NCBI GenBank assembly: GCA_934101625.1
Contig: CAKORV010000017.1
Location: forward strand, 1-22,159
Direction of reading: 5' to 3'
DNA from: an uncultured Bacilli bacterium
Lineage (GTDB): Bacteria > Bacillota_I > Bacilli_A > RF39 > UBA660
DNA length: 22,159 nt
The notes under the pieces were generated by a model. That model did no database searches and was not told the origin of the DNA. It was given only the letters and a program-made list of their open reading frames with translations. Shown piece by piece: positions 6,384 to 15,320 of the stretch. Position 1 is the first letter of the stretch, and the number at the start of each line of letters is the position of its first letter. Made by a program: the position numbers and the translations under genes.

Positions 6384-9038
6384 ATGAAAAAAGAATATTT
6401 AATAAAGAAAGAAGAAGTAATATCTAAATTAGAAAGTAACATAAATGGTTTATCAACAAAAGAAGCAAATAAAAGATTAAAAAAATATGGTAAAAATGTA
6501 CTTCCTAAAAAGAAACAAAAAACTTTTATACAAGTATTTCTAAGTGAATTTAAAAATCCTATAGTTTATATATTATTTATATCTATGATACTATCATTCA
6601 TAATAGGTGAATATATAGATGGTCTATTTATACTTTTTGTTGTATTAATAGATGCTACACTAGGTTCAATACAAGAATATAGAAGTAACAAAAATGCAGA
6701 AGCCCTAGCAAGTCTTATTAAAATAGAAGCATTAGTTATAAGAGATGGAAAAGAATATATGGTGCCAAGTGAAGACTTAGTAATAGGCGACATTGTATTA
6801 TTAGAATCAGGTACAAGAGTACCCGCAGATATAAGATTAATTGAAACTCAAAATTTATCAATAGATGAATCCATGTTAACAGGAGAATCTATTCCAAGAG
6901 AAAAAAACTCAAGCACATTAAAAAAAGAAGAAACTCTAAGTGAAAGAATCAACATGGCTTATTTAGGAACATCTGTAATGAGGGGAAGAGGAAAAGGAAT
7001 AGTCACAGGAACAGGTACTAATACTGAAATAGGAGTACTAGCAAAAGAAGTATTAGAAAAAGAAGACACAATAACTCCACTTCAAATAAGAATGACAAAA
7101 TTTACTAAAACTCTAGGAATGCTAACAGGCATATTAGCCCTTTTAATAACAATGATTTTATATTATAAAGGATACACTGCCAAAGAAATATTTTTTCTAG
7201 TTGTTGCTCTTTCAATCTCAGCCATACCTGAAGGACTTCCAATGGTAATAACATTATCTCTATCAATAAGCTCTAACAAAATGGCTAAAAAAAATGTATT
7301 AGTAAAAAAACTAAATGCAGTAGAAGCTTTAGGTAGTGCAACAGTAATCGCTAGTGATAAAACAGGAACACTAACATTAAATGAACAAACTGCAAAAAAA
7401 ATAATACTTCCTAACAACGATGTATATGAAATAACAGGAAGTGGTTACAACAACAAAGGTAAAATAAAACCAATTAATAAAAGCAAACTTGAAAATATAG
7501 ATAAAATAATAAAAGAAGGAGTTTACAATAACGAAGCGAGTTTATCACTAATAAAAAATGAATGGGTAAGTTTTGGAGACTCAATGGAAATAGCTTTACT
7601 TTCATTAGGTTATAAATACAATCTAAATATGGAAAATATGAAAGAAAACATCGTTGGTAGAATTCCTTATGAATCAGAAGCAGGCTATTCAGCAGTTTTC
7701 TACAAAGAAAATGATGAAATTCATGTAAGTGTAAAAGGTTCACTTGAAAAAGTATTAGAACTAACAAATAATAAAGTAAACAAAGATAATATTCGTACTC
7801 AAAATGAACAACTTGCTCGTGAAGGTTATAGAGTTTTAGCTTTCGCAACTGGAGAAACTAAAAACTTTAAAGTAAAAGAAACACATAATTTAAATGATAT
7901 TCCAAAATTAAATTTTCTAGGTTTAATAGCTTTCATTGATCCAATAAGACAAGATGCTATAGATGCAGTAAAAAAATGTACAGAAGCAGGAATTAAAACA
8001 GTTATGATAACTGGAGATCACCCTTTAACAGCCTATGCAATAGCCTCATCTCTAGGTATTTGTAAGGGAGAAATGGAAGTCACAACCGGTACAGAAATAG
8101 AAAACGAATATAATAAAGGAAACAAATCATTTGATGAATACATTAAAACTAAAACCGTATTTACAAGAGTAACGCCTATACAAAAATTACAAATAGTAGA
8201 ATCATATAAAAGACAAGGAGAATTTATCGCTGTAACTGGTGACGGAGTAAATGACACTCCAGCTTTAAAAGCAGCAAATGTAGGAGTAGCCATGGGTAGT
8301 GGTACTGATGTTGCAAAAGAAACAGGTTCACTAATAATAACTGATGACAAATTTTCATCAATATTAAATGGAGTAGAAGAAGGAAGAACAGCCTATGACA
8401 ATGTTAGAAAAGTAACTTATATGTTATTATCATGTGGTGTATCAGAAGTATTCTTTTATATACTAGCTATACTTCTTGATTACCCAATACCTCTAACTGC
8501 AATACAACTTCTATGGTTAAATCTTGTAACAGATGGAATCCAAGATGTAGCCCTTGCCTTTGAAGAAAAAGAAAAAGACATACTAAAAAGAAAACCAAGA
8601 AAACCAGAAGAAAATCTCTTTGACAGATTACTTAGAAATGAAATATTTCTAATGGGAATAATAATGGGTATAATAGTATTTGGACTATGGATATACTTAA
8701 TAGATGTATTAAAATATGATATAAATACCGCAAGAAGTTATGTGTTATTACTTATGGTATTTATTCAAAATATACATTGCTTTAACTGTAGAAGTGAAAT
8801 ACATAGTATTATAAAAAAACCAATAAAAGAAAATAAAAAATTAATATTTGCAATAATAACAGTACTATTTATTCAATTTGTAGTAGTAGAAAATAGTTTC
8901 TTATCACATGTACTAGGCTCTGAACCAATCCCTATATTACATGTTCTATATTTATTCTTACTGGCAACTCCAATAATATTAGTATCTGAATTATTAAAAT
9001 ATTTTGAAAGAGAAAAAATAAAACGAGGTAAATTATGA
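6384..9038 (+). CDS. P2-type cation (probably Ca2+) transporting ATPase
   Basis: An 884-aa P-type ATPase that exports a cation at the expense of ATP, most likely Ca2+. In order: N-terminal cation-ATPase domain ('GLSTKEANKRLKKYG'), M1-M2, actuator with 'TGES', M4 'PEGLP' (P282-E283), phosphorylation motif 'SDKTGTLT' with D325, nucleotide-binding domain, 'TGDHP', the P-domain hinge 'TGDGVNDTPAL' (D620, D624), then six C-terminal helices. The Glu of PEGLP and N713/D717 of 'NLVTDG' are the residues that form Ca2+ site II in SERCA and SPCA pumps. M5 'SCGVSEV' keeps the Glu but has Gly for the site-I Asn, so an SPCA/PMR1-like single site is likely. 'GIQDVALAFE' after the M6 motif marks a bacterial subgroup. 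Mn2+ or another cation cannot be excluded. The gene overlaps the exchanger gene by 4 bp (ATGA). Confidence 0.93.
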   Translation: MKKEYLIKKEEVISKLESNINGLSTKEANKRLKKYGKNVLPKKKQKTFIQVFLSEFKNPIVYILFISMILSFIIGEYIDGLFILFVVLIDATLGSIQEYRSNKNAEALASLIKIEALVIRDGKEYMVPSEDLVIGDIVLLESGTRVPADIRLIETQNLSIDESMLTGESIPREKNSSTLKKEETLSERINMAYLGTSVMRGRGKGIVTGTGTNTEIGVLAKEVLEKEDTITPLQIRMTKFTKTLGMLTGILALLITMILYYKGYTAKEIFFLVVALSISAIPEGLPMVITLSLSISSNKMAKKNVLVKKLNAVEALGSATVIASDKTGTLTLNEQTAKKIILPNNDVYEITGSGYNNKGKIKPINKSKLENIDKIIKEGVYNNEASLSLIKNEWVSFGDSMEIALLSLGYKYNLNMENMKENIVGRIPYESEAGYSAVFYKENDEIHVSVKGSLEKVLELTNNKVNKDNIRTQNEQLAREGYRVLAFATGETKNFKVKETHNLNDIPKLNFLGLIAFIDPIRQDAIDAVKKCTEAGIKTVMITGDHPLTAYAIASSLGICKGEMEVTTGTEIENEYNKGNKSFDEYIKTKTVFTRVTPIQKLQIVESYKRQGEFIAVTGDGVNDTPALKAANVGVAMGSGTDVAKETGSLIITDDKFSSILNGVEEGRTAYDNVRKVTYMLLSCGVSEVFFYILAILLDYPIPLTAIQLLWLNLVTDGIQDVALAFEEKEKDILKRKPRKPEENLFDRLLRNEIFLMGIIMGIIVFGLWIYLIDVLKYDINTARSYVLLLMVFIQNIHCFNCRSEIHSIIKKPIKENKKLIFAIITVLFIQFVVVENSFLSHVLGSEPIPILHVLYLFLLATPIILVSELLKYFEREKIKRGKL

Positions 9039-9997
9039 TTATAGATATATTAAAACCAATAATACTACTAGTATTAGGATTAATAATATTAATTAGATTT
9101 TCAGATATTTTTGTAGAAGCCGCCAGTAGTTTATCCCTAAGATTAAAAGTACCTAAAATGTTAATCGCACTAACAGTAGCGTCATTTGGAACTTGTGCAC
9201 CAGAACTAGCAATATCTTTTAATAGCATTAGAACAGGTAATCCAGACATGACACTAGCTAATGTAATTGGTTCTTCTATAGTAAATATACTACTAATCGT
9301 TGGAGTAGCCGCAATAGTAAGACCTATTAAAGTGAAAGAAAGAACTATAAAAAGAGAATTACCTCTACTAGTAATAATAACTTCGGCTTTCTTTGTACTT
9401 ATAACAGATTCACTATTCAAAAAAGGAGCAGCTAACACTCTAACCAGAGCAGATGCAATAATGTTATTAGTTTGGTTTGCACTATTTATCTTCTACATTG
9501 TAGGTATAGTCAGAAAAAACAAATCAGATGAAGAAGAAAAACCAAAATTTACTCTTTGTAAATCTCTTGTACTGATAGTTGTATCAATAATATCAATTAT
9601 AATCGCCTCAGACTTGGTAGTTGATAATGCAGTACTACTAGCAGAAAAAATAGGAATAAGTCAAAAAATAATAGCGATGACTGTAATAGTAATTGGAACA
9701 AGTTTACCAGAACTAACAATGACAGTAAATGCAGCAAGAAAAAATGAATTTGACATGGCAGTAGGAAACATAATTGGAACAAACATATTCAATATTTGTA
9801 TAGTATTAGGTTTACCTATCGCACTATATGGTACTGTATCTTCAAATGCATTTACTATGATAGACACAAGTATAGTTTTATTATCATCAATAATATTCTA
9901 TATATTTGGTAAAAGTGATAAAGAACTCTCAAGAAGAGAAGGTATATTAATGGTAACTTTATTCTTAGTATACTATGCTTACTTATTCATATACTAA
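9035..9997 (+). CDS. CaCA-family Na+/Ca2+ (or K+-dependent) exchanger
   Basis: This 320-aa integral membrane protein has about ten helices in two inverted repeats and matches the bacterial YrbG-like branch of the Ca2+/cation antiporter superfamily. It would use the Na+ or H+ gradient to expel Ca2+. Both alpha repeats are intact: 'SFGTCAPELAISF' with 'GSSIVNILLIVG' in the first half, and 'VIGTSLPELTMTV' with 'GNIIGTNIFNICIVLG' in the second. The two conserved Glu (in CAPEL and LPEL) are the ion ligands. A charged loop 'RKNKSDEEEKPK' joins the halves. It is translationally coupled to the ATPase through a 4-bp overlap and ends the operon, with a terminator starting 7 nt after the stop. A high-affinity pump plus a high-capacity exchanger is a coherent Ca2+-efflux pair. 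Confidence 0.93.
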   Translation: MIIDILKPIILLVLGLIILIRFSDIFVEAASSLSLRLKVPKMLIALTVASFGTCAPELAISFNSIRTGNPDMTLANVIGSSIVNILLIVGVAAIVRPIKVKERTIKRELPLLVIITSAFFVLITDSLFKKGAANTLTRADAIMLLVWFALFIFYIVGIVRKNKSDEEEKPKFTLCKSLVLIVVSIISIIIASDLVVDNAVLLAEKIGISQKIIAMTVIVIGTSLPELTMTVNAARKNEFDMAVGNIIGTNIFNICIVLGLPIALYGTVSSNAFTMIDTSIVLLSSIIFYIFGKSDKELSRREGILMVTLFLVYYAYLFIY

Positions 9998-9998
9998 A

Positions 9999-10032
9999 AT
10001 ATTAAAGTGTGACATAATTGTTACATTTTTTT
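9999..10032 (+). terminator. Rho-independent terminator after the exchanger (repeat copy 1)
   Basis: TGTGACA/TGTTACA (10008-10014 with 10019-10025, one G-U) is extended by A-U pairs and followed by T10026-T10032. The whole 34-bp segment recurs with two mismatches at 12692-12725. Confidence 0.85.
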
Positions 10033-10116
10033 ACTATTTAAAACTGTTTATAAAAGCACGATAAACAAAATAAAAAAATTAAAACGAAGTAAAATATAGC
10101 AAATGAAAGAATGCTA

Positions 10117-10125
10117 TGTTATAAT
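10117..10125 (+). promoter_or_regulatory. Extended -10 promoter for leuS
   Basis: TGTTATAAT (TG at 10117-10118, TATAAT at 10120-10125) lies 40 nt upstream of the leuS start. There is no good -35 hexamer at the right distance, which is acceptable for an extended -10. The 165-nt space between exchanger and leuS is too short for a T-box leader and none was recognised. Confidence 0.6.
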
Positions 10126-10164
10126 ATATGCATCAATGAAACACAAGATGGGAGTTTGATAAAA

Positions 10165-12588
10165 ATGTATAATTTTAAAGAAGTAGAAGAAAAATGGGAA
10201 AAAAGATGGGAAGAGGAGAAAAGTTTTAAGGCAATAGATTTTCATCCAACTAAACCAAAGTATTATGTATTGTATGAATTCTATAATATAAGTGGAAACC
10301 TACATATGGGACATTTGAAGGGATCAGTACCAGCAGATGCACTAGCAAGAATGAAAAGGTTACAAGGATATAATGTTTTGTTTCCAATCGGAGGAGACTC
10401 ATTTGGATTACCCGCAGAAAATGCTGCAATAAAAACAGGAATAGATCCAAAAGTATTTGTAGAAAATGGAATGAAAAATGTACTTGAACAATCTAAGAGA
10501 ATAGGACTTTCTTTTGACTATGATCGAGCATTCGCAACAAGTGACGAAGAATATTACAAATGGACACAATGGATATTCTTACAATTCTATAAAGAAGGAA
10601 AAGCATATAAGAAAAAAGGTGTAGTTAACTTCTGCCCAAATTGTAAAACAGTTTTATCTAATGAAGATTCACAAGGTGGATTATGTGACAGATGTCATGG
10701 AAAAGTAGTACAAGCAGAAAGATGGGTATGGTTCTTGAAAATGAAAGAGTACTCAGAAAAACTACTAGGAAATGTAGATAGAATAACAATGAGTGAAAAC
10801 TTAAAAGAATTACAAAGAAACTGGATAGGTAGAAGTGAAGGAATGAAAATTTCTTTTGACATAGTAGATGAAAATGATAATAAATTAACAAAAGCTGAAA
10901 TATTCACAACTTGTCCAGAAACAATATATGGAATAACATTTATGGTAATGGCTCCAGAACATGAATTAATTAATAAACTTCAAGATAAAATAAATAATTA
11001 TGAAGAAGTAAAAAAATATCAAGAAGAAACAAAATATAGAAGTGAATTAGATAGAATGTCAAACCAAAAAGAAAAGACTGGATGCAAACTAGAAGGATTA
11101 TATGGAGTAAATCCAGTAAATGGAAATAAAGTACCAATATATATAGCAGACTTTGTTTTAGCAGGCTACGGAACAGGTATAGTAATGGCCGTACCTACAC
11201 ATGACCAAAGAGACTATGAATTTGCAAAAGAATTTAATATACCAATGATTCAAGTAATTGAAGGAGATGTAGAAAAACAAGCAGTAGAAAAAGCAGAGTA
11301 TTTAGCTAAAAATTCAAAACTAATGAATTCAGAAGAATTTAGTGGAATGCCAGTAAAAGAAGCAAAAGAGAAAATAAAAGAAAAATTAATTTCTACAGGA
11401 AAAGGTATTAAAGAAATAAACTATAAAATGCAAGACTGGTCATTTAATAGACAAAGATACTGGGGAGAACCATTCCCAATAGTATTCTGTCCAGAATGTG
11501 GAACAGTGCCAGTACCAGAAGAAGAATTACCTGTAAGATTACCAAAGACTAAAGATTACATGCCAAGAGAAGACGGTTCTTCTCCATTATCAAAAATAGA
11601 AGAATGGGTAAATTGTAAATGTCCAAAATGTGGAGGACCAGCAAAAAGAGAAACAGATACAATGCCAAACTGGGCAGGAAGTAGTTGGTATTGGTTAAGA
11701 TATTGTGATCCACATAATAATGGAAAACTAGCAGATTTAGAAAAATTAAAATATTGGGGAAGTGTAGATGTTTATACGGGAGGAACAGAACATATAACAA
11801 GACACGTATTGTATGCATTTTTTTGGCAAAATTTCTTATATGAAATAGGAGCAGTACCAACAAGAGATCCATTTATAAGAAAAATGGGAAGTGGATTAAT
11901 TTTAGATGATACAGGAAAGAAAATGAGTAAAAGTTCAGCAAATGGAGTATCACCAATGGAAGTAATAGACAAATATGGAAGTGATGTAGCAAGACTTCAT
12001 GTACATTTTCTAGGAGGATATGAAGACAACATTGCTTGGACATATGATGGAATAAATGGTATAGTTGGCTTTATCAATAAAGTTTGGGATTTACAAAACA
12101 TAATAGAAGATAATCAAGAATTAACAAAAGAACAAGAATATGATATAAACTCACTTATCAAAAAGGTAACTGAAGATTTAGAAGATTTGAAATTAAATAC
12201 ATCTATAGCTGCCTTTATGGGGTATGTAAAGAAAATAAAAGAAAGAGGATACATAACAAAAGAAGAATTAAGAATATTTTTAATTCTCCTAAATCCATTA
12301 GCGCCTCATATAACAAGTGAAATGTATGAAAAAGTATTTAATAAAAACATTTTAAATGAATCATGGCCAACTTATGATGAAACAAAACTAAATAAAGATT
12401 CATTCACAATGGTTGTTCAAGTAAATGGAAAAGTAAGAGGAAAAATAACTGCTTCATCTAGTACAAGTAATGAAGAAATGTTAGAACTTGCTAAAACTAT
12501 TGATAATGTTAAATTATTTATTGATAATAAAGAAATTATTAAAGTCATAACAGTTCCTAAAAAGTTAGTTAATATTGTTGTAAAATAA
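10165..12588 (+). CDS. leuS: Leucyl-tRNA synthetase (divergent motifs)
   Basis: A class I synthetase that charges tRNA-Leu with leucine. The length is 807 aa, as expected. Visible in order: HIGH motif 'HMGH' (47-50), 'FGLPAENAAIKTG', zinc-type cysteines ('CPNC'...'CDRC'), the CP1 editing domain with 'GTGIVMAVPTHDQRDYEFA', the catalytic core, 'KKMSKS', the anticodon-binding helical domain and the C-terminal 'VQVNGKVRGK' domain. Start at ATG 10165: GGAG at 10151-10154 precedes it, and the upstream ATG at 10111 would lie before the promoter -10. Odd points: the usual 'YPSG' before HMGH is 'YNISG', 'GWDAFGLPAE' is 'GGDSFGLPAE', and the threonine-rich editing peptide TTRPDT reads TTCPET (248-253). 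Family identity is secure; the altered motifs may affect leucine recognition or proofreading. Confidence 0.96.
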   Translation: MYNFKEVEEKWEKRWEEEKSFKAIDFHPTKPKYYVLYEFYNISGNLHMGHLKGSVPADALARMKRLQGYNVLFPIGGDSFGLPAENAAIKTGIDPKVFVENGMKNVLEQSKRIGLSFDYDRAFATSDEEYYKWTQWIFLQFYKEGKAYKKKGVVNFCPNCKTVLSNEDSQGGLCDRCHGKVVQAERWVWFLKMKEYSEKLLGNVDRITMSENLKELQRNWIGRSEGMKISFDIVDENDNKLTKAEIFTTCPETIYGITFMVMAPEHELINKLQDKINNYEEVKKYQEETKYRSELDRMSNQKEKTGCKLEGLYGVNPVNGNKVPIYIADFVLAGYGTGIVMAVPTHDQRDYEFAKEFNIPMIQVIEGDVEKQAVEKAEYLAKNSKLMNSEEFSGMPVKEAKEKIKEKLISTGKGIKEINYKMQDWSFNRQRYWGEPFPIVFCPECGTVPVPEEELPVRLPKTKDYMPREDGSSPLSKIEEWVNCKCPKCGGPAKRETDTMPNWAGSSWYWLRYCDPHNNGKLADLEKLKYWGSVDVYTGGTEHITRHVLYAFFWQNFLYEIGAVPTRDPFIRKMGSGLILDDTGKKMSKSSANGVSPMEVIDKYGSDVARLHVHFLGGYEDNIAWTYDGINGIVGFINKVWDLQNIIEDNQELTKEQEYDINSLIKKVTEDLEDLKLNTSIAAFMGYVKKIKERGYITKEELRIFLILLNPLAPHITSEMYEKVFNKNILNESWPTYDETKLNKDSFTMVVQVNGKVRGKITASSSTSNEEMLELAKTIDNVKLFIDNKEIIKVITVPKKLVNIVVK

Positions 12589-12691
12589 TTTGTAACAAAA
12601 AAGAATCATGAAACTTTAATAGATATCATGTTATTTAAAGAAAACTAATGGAACAATTAAAGTGGTATTAAACTTAAAAAATAAAATTAAC

Positions 12692-12725
12692 ATATTAAAG
12701 TGTAACAAAATTGTTACATTTTTTT
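12692..12725 (+). terminator. Rho-independent terminator after leuS (repeat copy 2)
   Basis: A perfect stem TGTAACA/TGTTACA (12701-12707 with 12712-12718) is followed by T12719-T12725. It is nearly identical to the terminator before leuS. The stretch 12589-12691 shows no gene. Confidence 0.88.
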
Positions 12726-12726
12726 C

Positions 12727-12756
12727 TTTACAAATACCCATAAAAAGTGATATAAT
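12727..12756 (+). promoter_or_regulatory. Promoter for typA-queH
   Basis: TTTACA at 12727-12732 and TATAAT at 12751-12756 are 18 bp apart, with TGA directly before the -10 (extended type). It begins right after the leuS terminator. The ribosome site AAAGAGGTG is at 12772-12780. Confidence 0.8.
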
Positions 12757-12788
12757 ACACTAGGTTTTTTTAAAGAGGTGAAAATATT

Positions 12789-14603
12789 ATGAAAATAAGA
12801 AATGTTGCAATAATCGCACATGTAGACCACGGTAAAACAACATTAGTTGATGAATTATTAAATCAAAGTGGAACATTTAGAGAAAATGAAACTCATGATG
12901 TAAGAGTAATGGACTCTAATGACATAGAAAAAGAAAGAGGAATAACAATACTTGCTAAAACAACAGGTGTACATTATAAAGACTATAAAATTAATATAGT
13001 AGACACACCAGGACACGCTGACTTTGGTGGAGAAGTAGAAAGAATAATGCATATGGTTGATGGTGTAATTCTTTTAGTAGACGCTAGAGAAGGAACTATG
13101 CCACAAACTAGATTCGTACTAAAAAAAGCATTAGAAGCTAACTTAAAACCAATTGTTGTCATAAATAAAGTAGACAGAGAAAATGTAAGAATAGACGAAG
13201 TAATTGACGAAGTATTAGAATTATTCATTGATTTAGGTGCTACTGATGAACAAATAGATTTCCCTATAATATATGCAAGTGCATTAAATGGAACTAGTAG
13301 TTATAGTGAAGACTTAAGTACACAAAAACATACAATGGAACCAATATTTGAAACAATAATAAATACAATTCCAGAACCAAGTGGAAAAGTAGATGCTCCA
13401 TTACAATTCCAACCAGCATTACTAGATTACAATGATTATGTTGGAAGAATTGGCGTTGGTACAATCGCAAATGGTACTATAAAAACAGGAGAAATGGTAT
13501 CATGTGTAAGATTAGATGGAACAATAAAACAATTTAGAGTTCAAAAATTATTTGGTTTCACAGGCATTAAAAAGCAAGAAATAGAAAGTGCATCAGCAGG
13601 TGAAATAGTAGGTATCTCAGGATTACCAGACATATCAGTAGGAGAAACAGTATGTGAAATAGGTAAAGAAGATGCTTTACCAATACTAAAAATAGAAGAA
13701 CCTACATTAAAAATGACATTTGGTGTTAATACTAGTCCTTTCTCAGGTAAAGAAGGTAAACTTTTAACTGCAAGAAAAATAGAAGAAAGACTAATGAAAG
13801 AACTAGAAAAAGATGTATCATTAAGAGTTGAACAAAAAGATGCAGAAAACTGGATAGTAAGTGGTCGTGGTGAACTTCATTTATCAATATTAATCGAAAA
13901 CATGAGAAGAGAAGGCTTTGAACTACAAGTTTCAAAACCAGAAGTAATTATAAAAGAAATAGATGGTGTAAAATGTGAACCTTATGAAGAAGTATTAATT
14001 GAAGCACCAACAGAAACAGTAGGCGCAGTAATAGAAAGTTTAGCTAGTAGAGATGGACAAATGATAAATATGAAATCTCATGAAACTAATACTAAACTTG
14101 AATACTTAGTTCCTTCAAGAGGATTAATAGGATTTGTAAATGAATTCTTAATATTAACTAAAGGTTATGGAATAATAAATCATACATTTAAAGAATATGG
14201 TCCAGTAAACCCTAACCCAGTTGGAGAAAGAAAACTCGGTGTACTTGTATCTATGGAAAATGGTAAAGCTACAGCTTATGGACTAGGTGCATTAGAAGAT
14301 CGTGGTATCATGTTTATTGAACCAGGTACTGAAGTATATGAAGGTATGATAGTCGGAGAAAATAATAGAGATAACGACCTAGCAGTAAATGTAACAAAAG
14401 CTAAAAACCTAACTAATACTAGAAGTGCAAGTAAAGATCATACAGTAGTACTAAAAAGACCTAGACAACTAACTCTAGAAATAGCTTTAGATTATATAAA
14501 CACAGATGAATTAGTTGAAGTAACACCAAAGAGTTTCAGATTAAGAAAAAGAATATTAAACACTGAACTAAGAAAAAAAGAAGATGCTAAAAAACAAAAA
14601 TAG
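12789..14603 (+). CDS. typA: Ribosome-associated GTPase TypA/BipA
   Basis: A 604-aa translational GTPase of the EF-G-like family that binds 70S ribosomes and supports 50S assembly and growth under stress, notably cold. G motifs: 'AHVDHGKTT' (10-18), the switch-region 'ERGITI', 'DTPGHADF' and 'NKVD'. Then come the beta-barrel domain II, the alpha/beta domains ('GRGELHLSILIENMRREGFE', in the EF-G domain III/V style) and the BipA-specific C-terminal domain ('TRSASKDHTVVLKRPR', 'LDYINTDELVEVTP'). Length and order match the family throughout. A strong ribosome site and its own promoter precede it; queH starts 6 nt after the stop and shares the transcript. Confidence 0.97.
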   Translation: MKIRNVAIIAHVDHGKTTLVDELLNQSGTFRENETHDVRVMDSNDIEKERGITILAKTTGVHYKDYKINIVDTPGHADFGGEVERIMHMVDGVILLVDAREGTMPQTRFVLKKALEANLKPIVVINKVDRENVRIDEVIDEVLELFIDLGATDEQIDFPIIYASALNGTSSYSEDLSTQKHTMEPIFETIINTIPEPSGKVDAPLQFQPALLDYNDYVGRIGVGTIANGTIKTGEMVSCVRLDGTIKQFRVQKLFGFTGIKKQEIESASAGEIVGISGLPDISVGETVCEIGKEDALPILKIEEPTLKMTFGVNTSPFSGKEGKLLTARKIEERLMKELEKDVSLRVEQKDAENWIVSGRGELHLSILIENMRREGFELQVSKPEVIIKEIDGVKCEPYEEVLIEAPTETVGAVIESLASRDGQMINMKSHETNTKLEYLVPSRGLIGFVNEFLILTKGYGIINHTFKEYGPVNPNPVGERKLGVLVSMENGKATAYGLGALEDRGIMFIEPGTEVYEGMIVGENNRDNDLAVNVTKAKNLTNTRSASKDHTVVLKRPRQLTLEIALDYINTDELVEVTPKSFRLRKRILNTELRKKEDAKKQK

Positions 14604-14609
14604 GTTATT

Positions 14610-15209
14610 ATGAATATAAATTATGATTTAGAATTAGAAAAAATAATAAAAGAAAATGCAGGCACAAAACCAAAATTATTACTACATTCCTGTTGTGCTC
14701 CATGTTCTTCCTCAGTAATTGAAAGATTATTACCTTATTTTGAAATAACTATACTTTATTATAATCCTAATATAGAACCATATGAAGAATATCTAAAAAG
14801 AAAAGAAGAACAATTAAATTATATAAAAGACAAAGGTATAAATTTTATGGATTCGGATTATGATAACGAATTATTTAAAGAAATGAGTAAAGGACTAGAG
14901 GGTATTCCAGAAGGTGGAATAAGATGTCATAAATGTTATTATCTAAGATTAGAAAAAACAGCCATACTAGCAAAAAAGAATAATTTTGATTACTTTGGTA
15001 CAACATTAACTGTTAGTCCTTATAAAAATAGTCAAATACTTAATAAAACAGGAGAAGAACTATCAAAAGAATTTAACATTAAATACCTATATTCAGACTT
15101 TAAAAAGAAAAATGGATATAAAAGATCTATAGAATTATCAAAAGAAAATAACTTATATAGACAAAATTATTGTGGATGTATTTATTCAAAGCCAAGTGAG
15201 CAAAAATAA
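14610..15209 (+). CDS. queH: Epoxyqueuosine reductase QueH
   Basis: A 199-aa enzyme of the QueH (former DUF208) family. It carries out the last step of queuosine synthesis, reducing epoxyqueuosine in the wobble base of GUN-anticodon tRNAs (including tRNA-His, encoded at 142). The conserved cysteines are all present: 'HSCCAPCS' (C28, C29, C32), 'RCHKC' (C106, C109) and 'YCGC' (C188, C190), used for a [4Fe-4S] cluster and a metal site. The fold is a HUP-type Rossmann domain with 'LYYNPNIEPYEEY'. No other queuosine gene is in the window, so the rest of the pathway or a salvage route must be elsewhere. It lies 6 nt after typA; the ribosome site is weak, suggesting translational coupling. The stop codon lies in the loop of the terminator hairpin. 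Confidence 0.96.
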   Translation: MNINYDLELEKIIKENAGTKPKLLLHSCCAPCSSSVIERLLPYFEITILYYNPNIEPYEEYLKRKEEQLNYIKDKGINFMDSDYDNELFKEMSKGLEGIPEGGIRCHKCYYLRLEKTAILAKKNNFDYFGTTLTVSPYKNSQILNKTGEELSKEFNIKYLYSDFKKKNGYKRSIELSKENNLYRQNYCGCIYSKPSEQK

Positions 15210-15221
15210 GCTCACTTTTTT
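15194..15221 (+). terminator. Rho-independent terminator after queH
   Basis: A perfect 8-bp stem AAGTGAGC/GCTCACTT (15194-15201 with 15210-15217) is followed by T to 15221. The queH stop codon lies in its loop. Confidence 0.93.
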
Positions 15222-15253
15222 GTTAATTTTATTGTAAAGATTTAATGAATTTA

Positions 15254-15282
15254 TTGAATATTTATATAAAATAACTTACAAT
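15254..15282 (+). promoter_or_regulatory. Promoter for the 15321 gene
   Basis: TTGAAT at 15254-15259, a 17-bp spacer and TACAAT at 15277-15282; the start codon is 38 nt further on. Confidence 0.65.
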
Positions 15283-15320
15283 GAAACCAATAAAGTATAT
15301 TTATAGGAGGGTTAATCATT

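Noticed and set aside
6096..9038. TGA read as tryptophan (Mycoplasma code)
   Set aside because: TGA ends two genes in ATGA overlaps with clear downstream starts, and tryptophan is written TGG throughout.
8932..9438. Minus-strand open frame of 168 codons opposite the ATPase/exchanger junction, and other long antisense frames
   Set aside because: They lie fully opposite well-conserved genes, have no ribosome sites, and show composition expected from reading AT-rich genes backwards.
10111..10164. A longer leuS start at ATG 10111
   Set aside because: It precedes the extended -10 promoter (10117-10125), has no ribosome site, and the 18 extra residues look unlike LeuRS N-termini.
9998..10164. T-box leader upstream of leuS
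   Set aside because: The gap is only about 165 nt, is partly taken by a terminator and promoter, and shows no T-box sequence or specifier stem.
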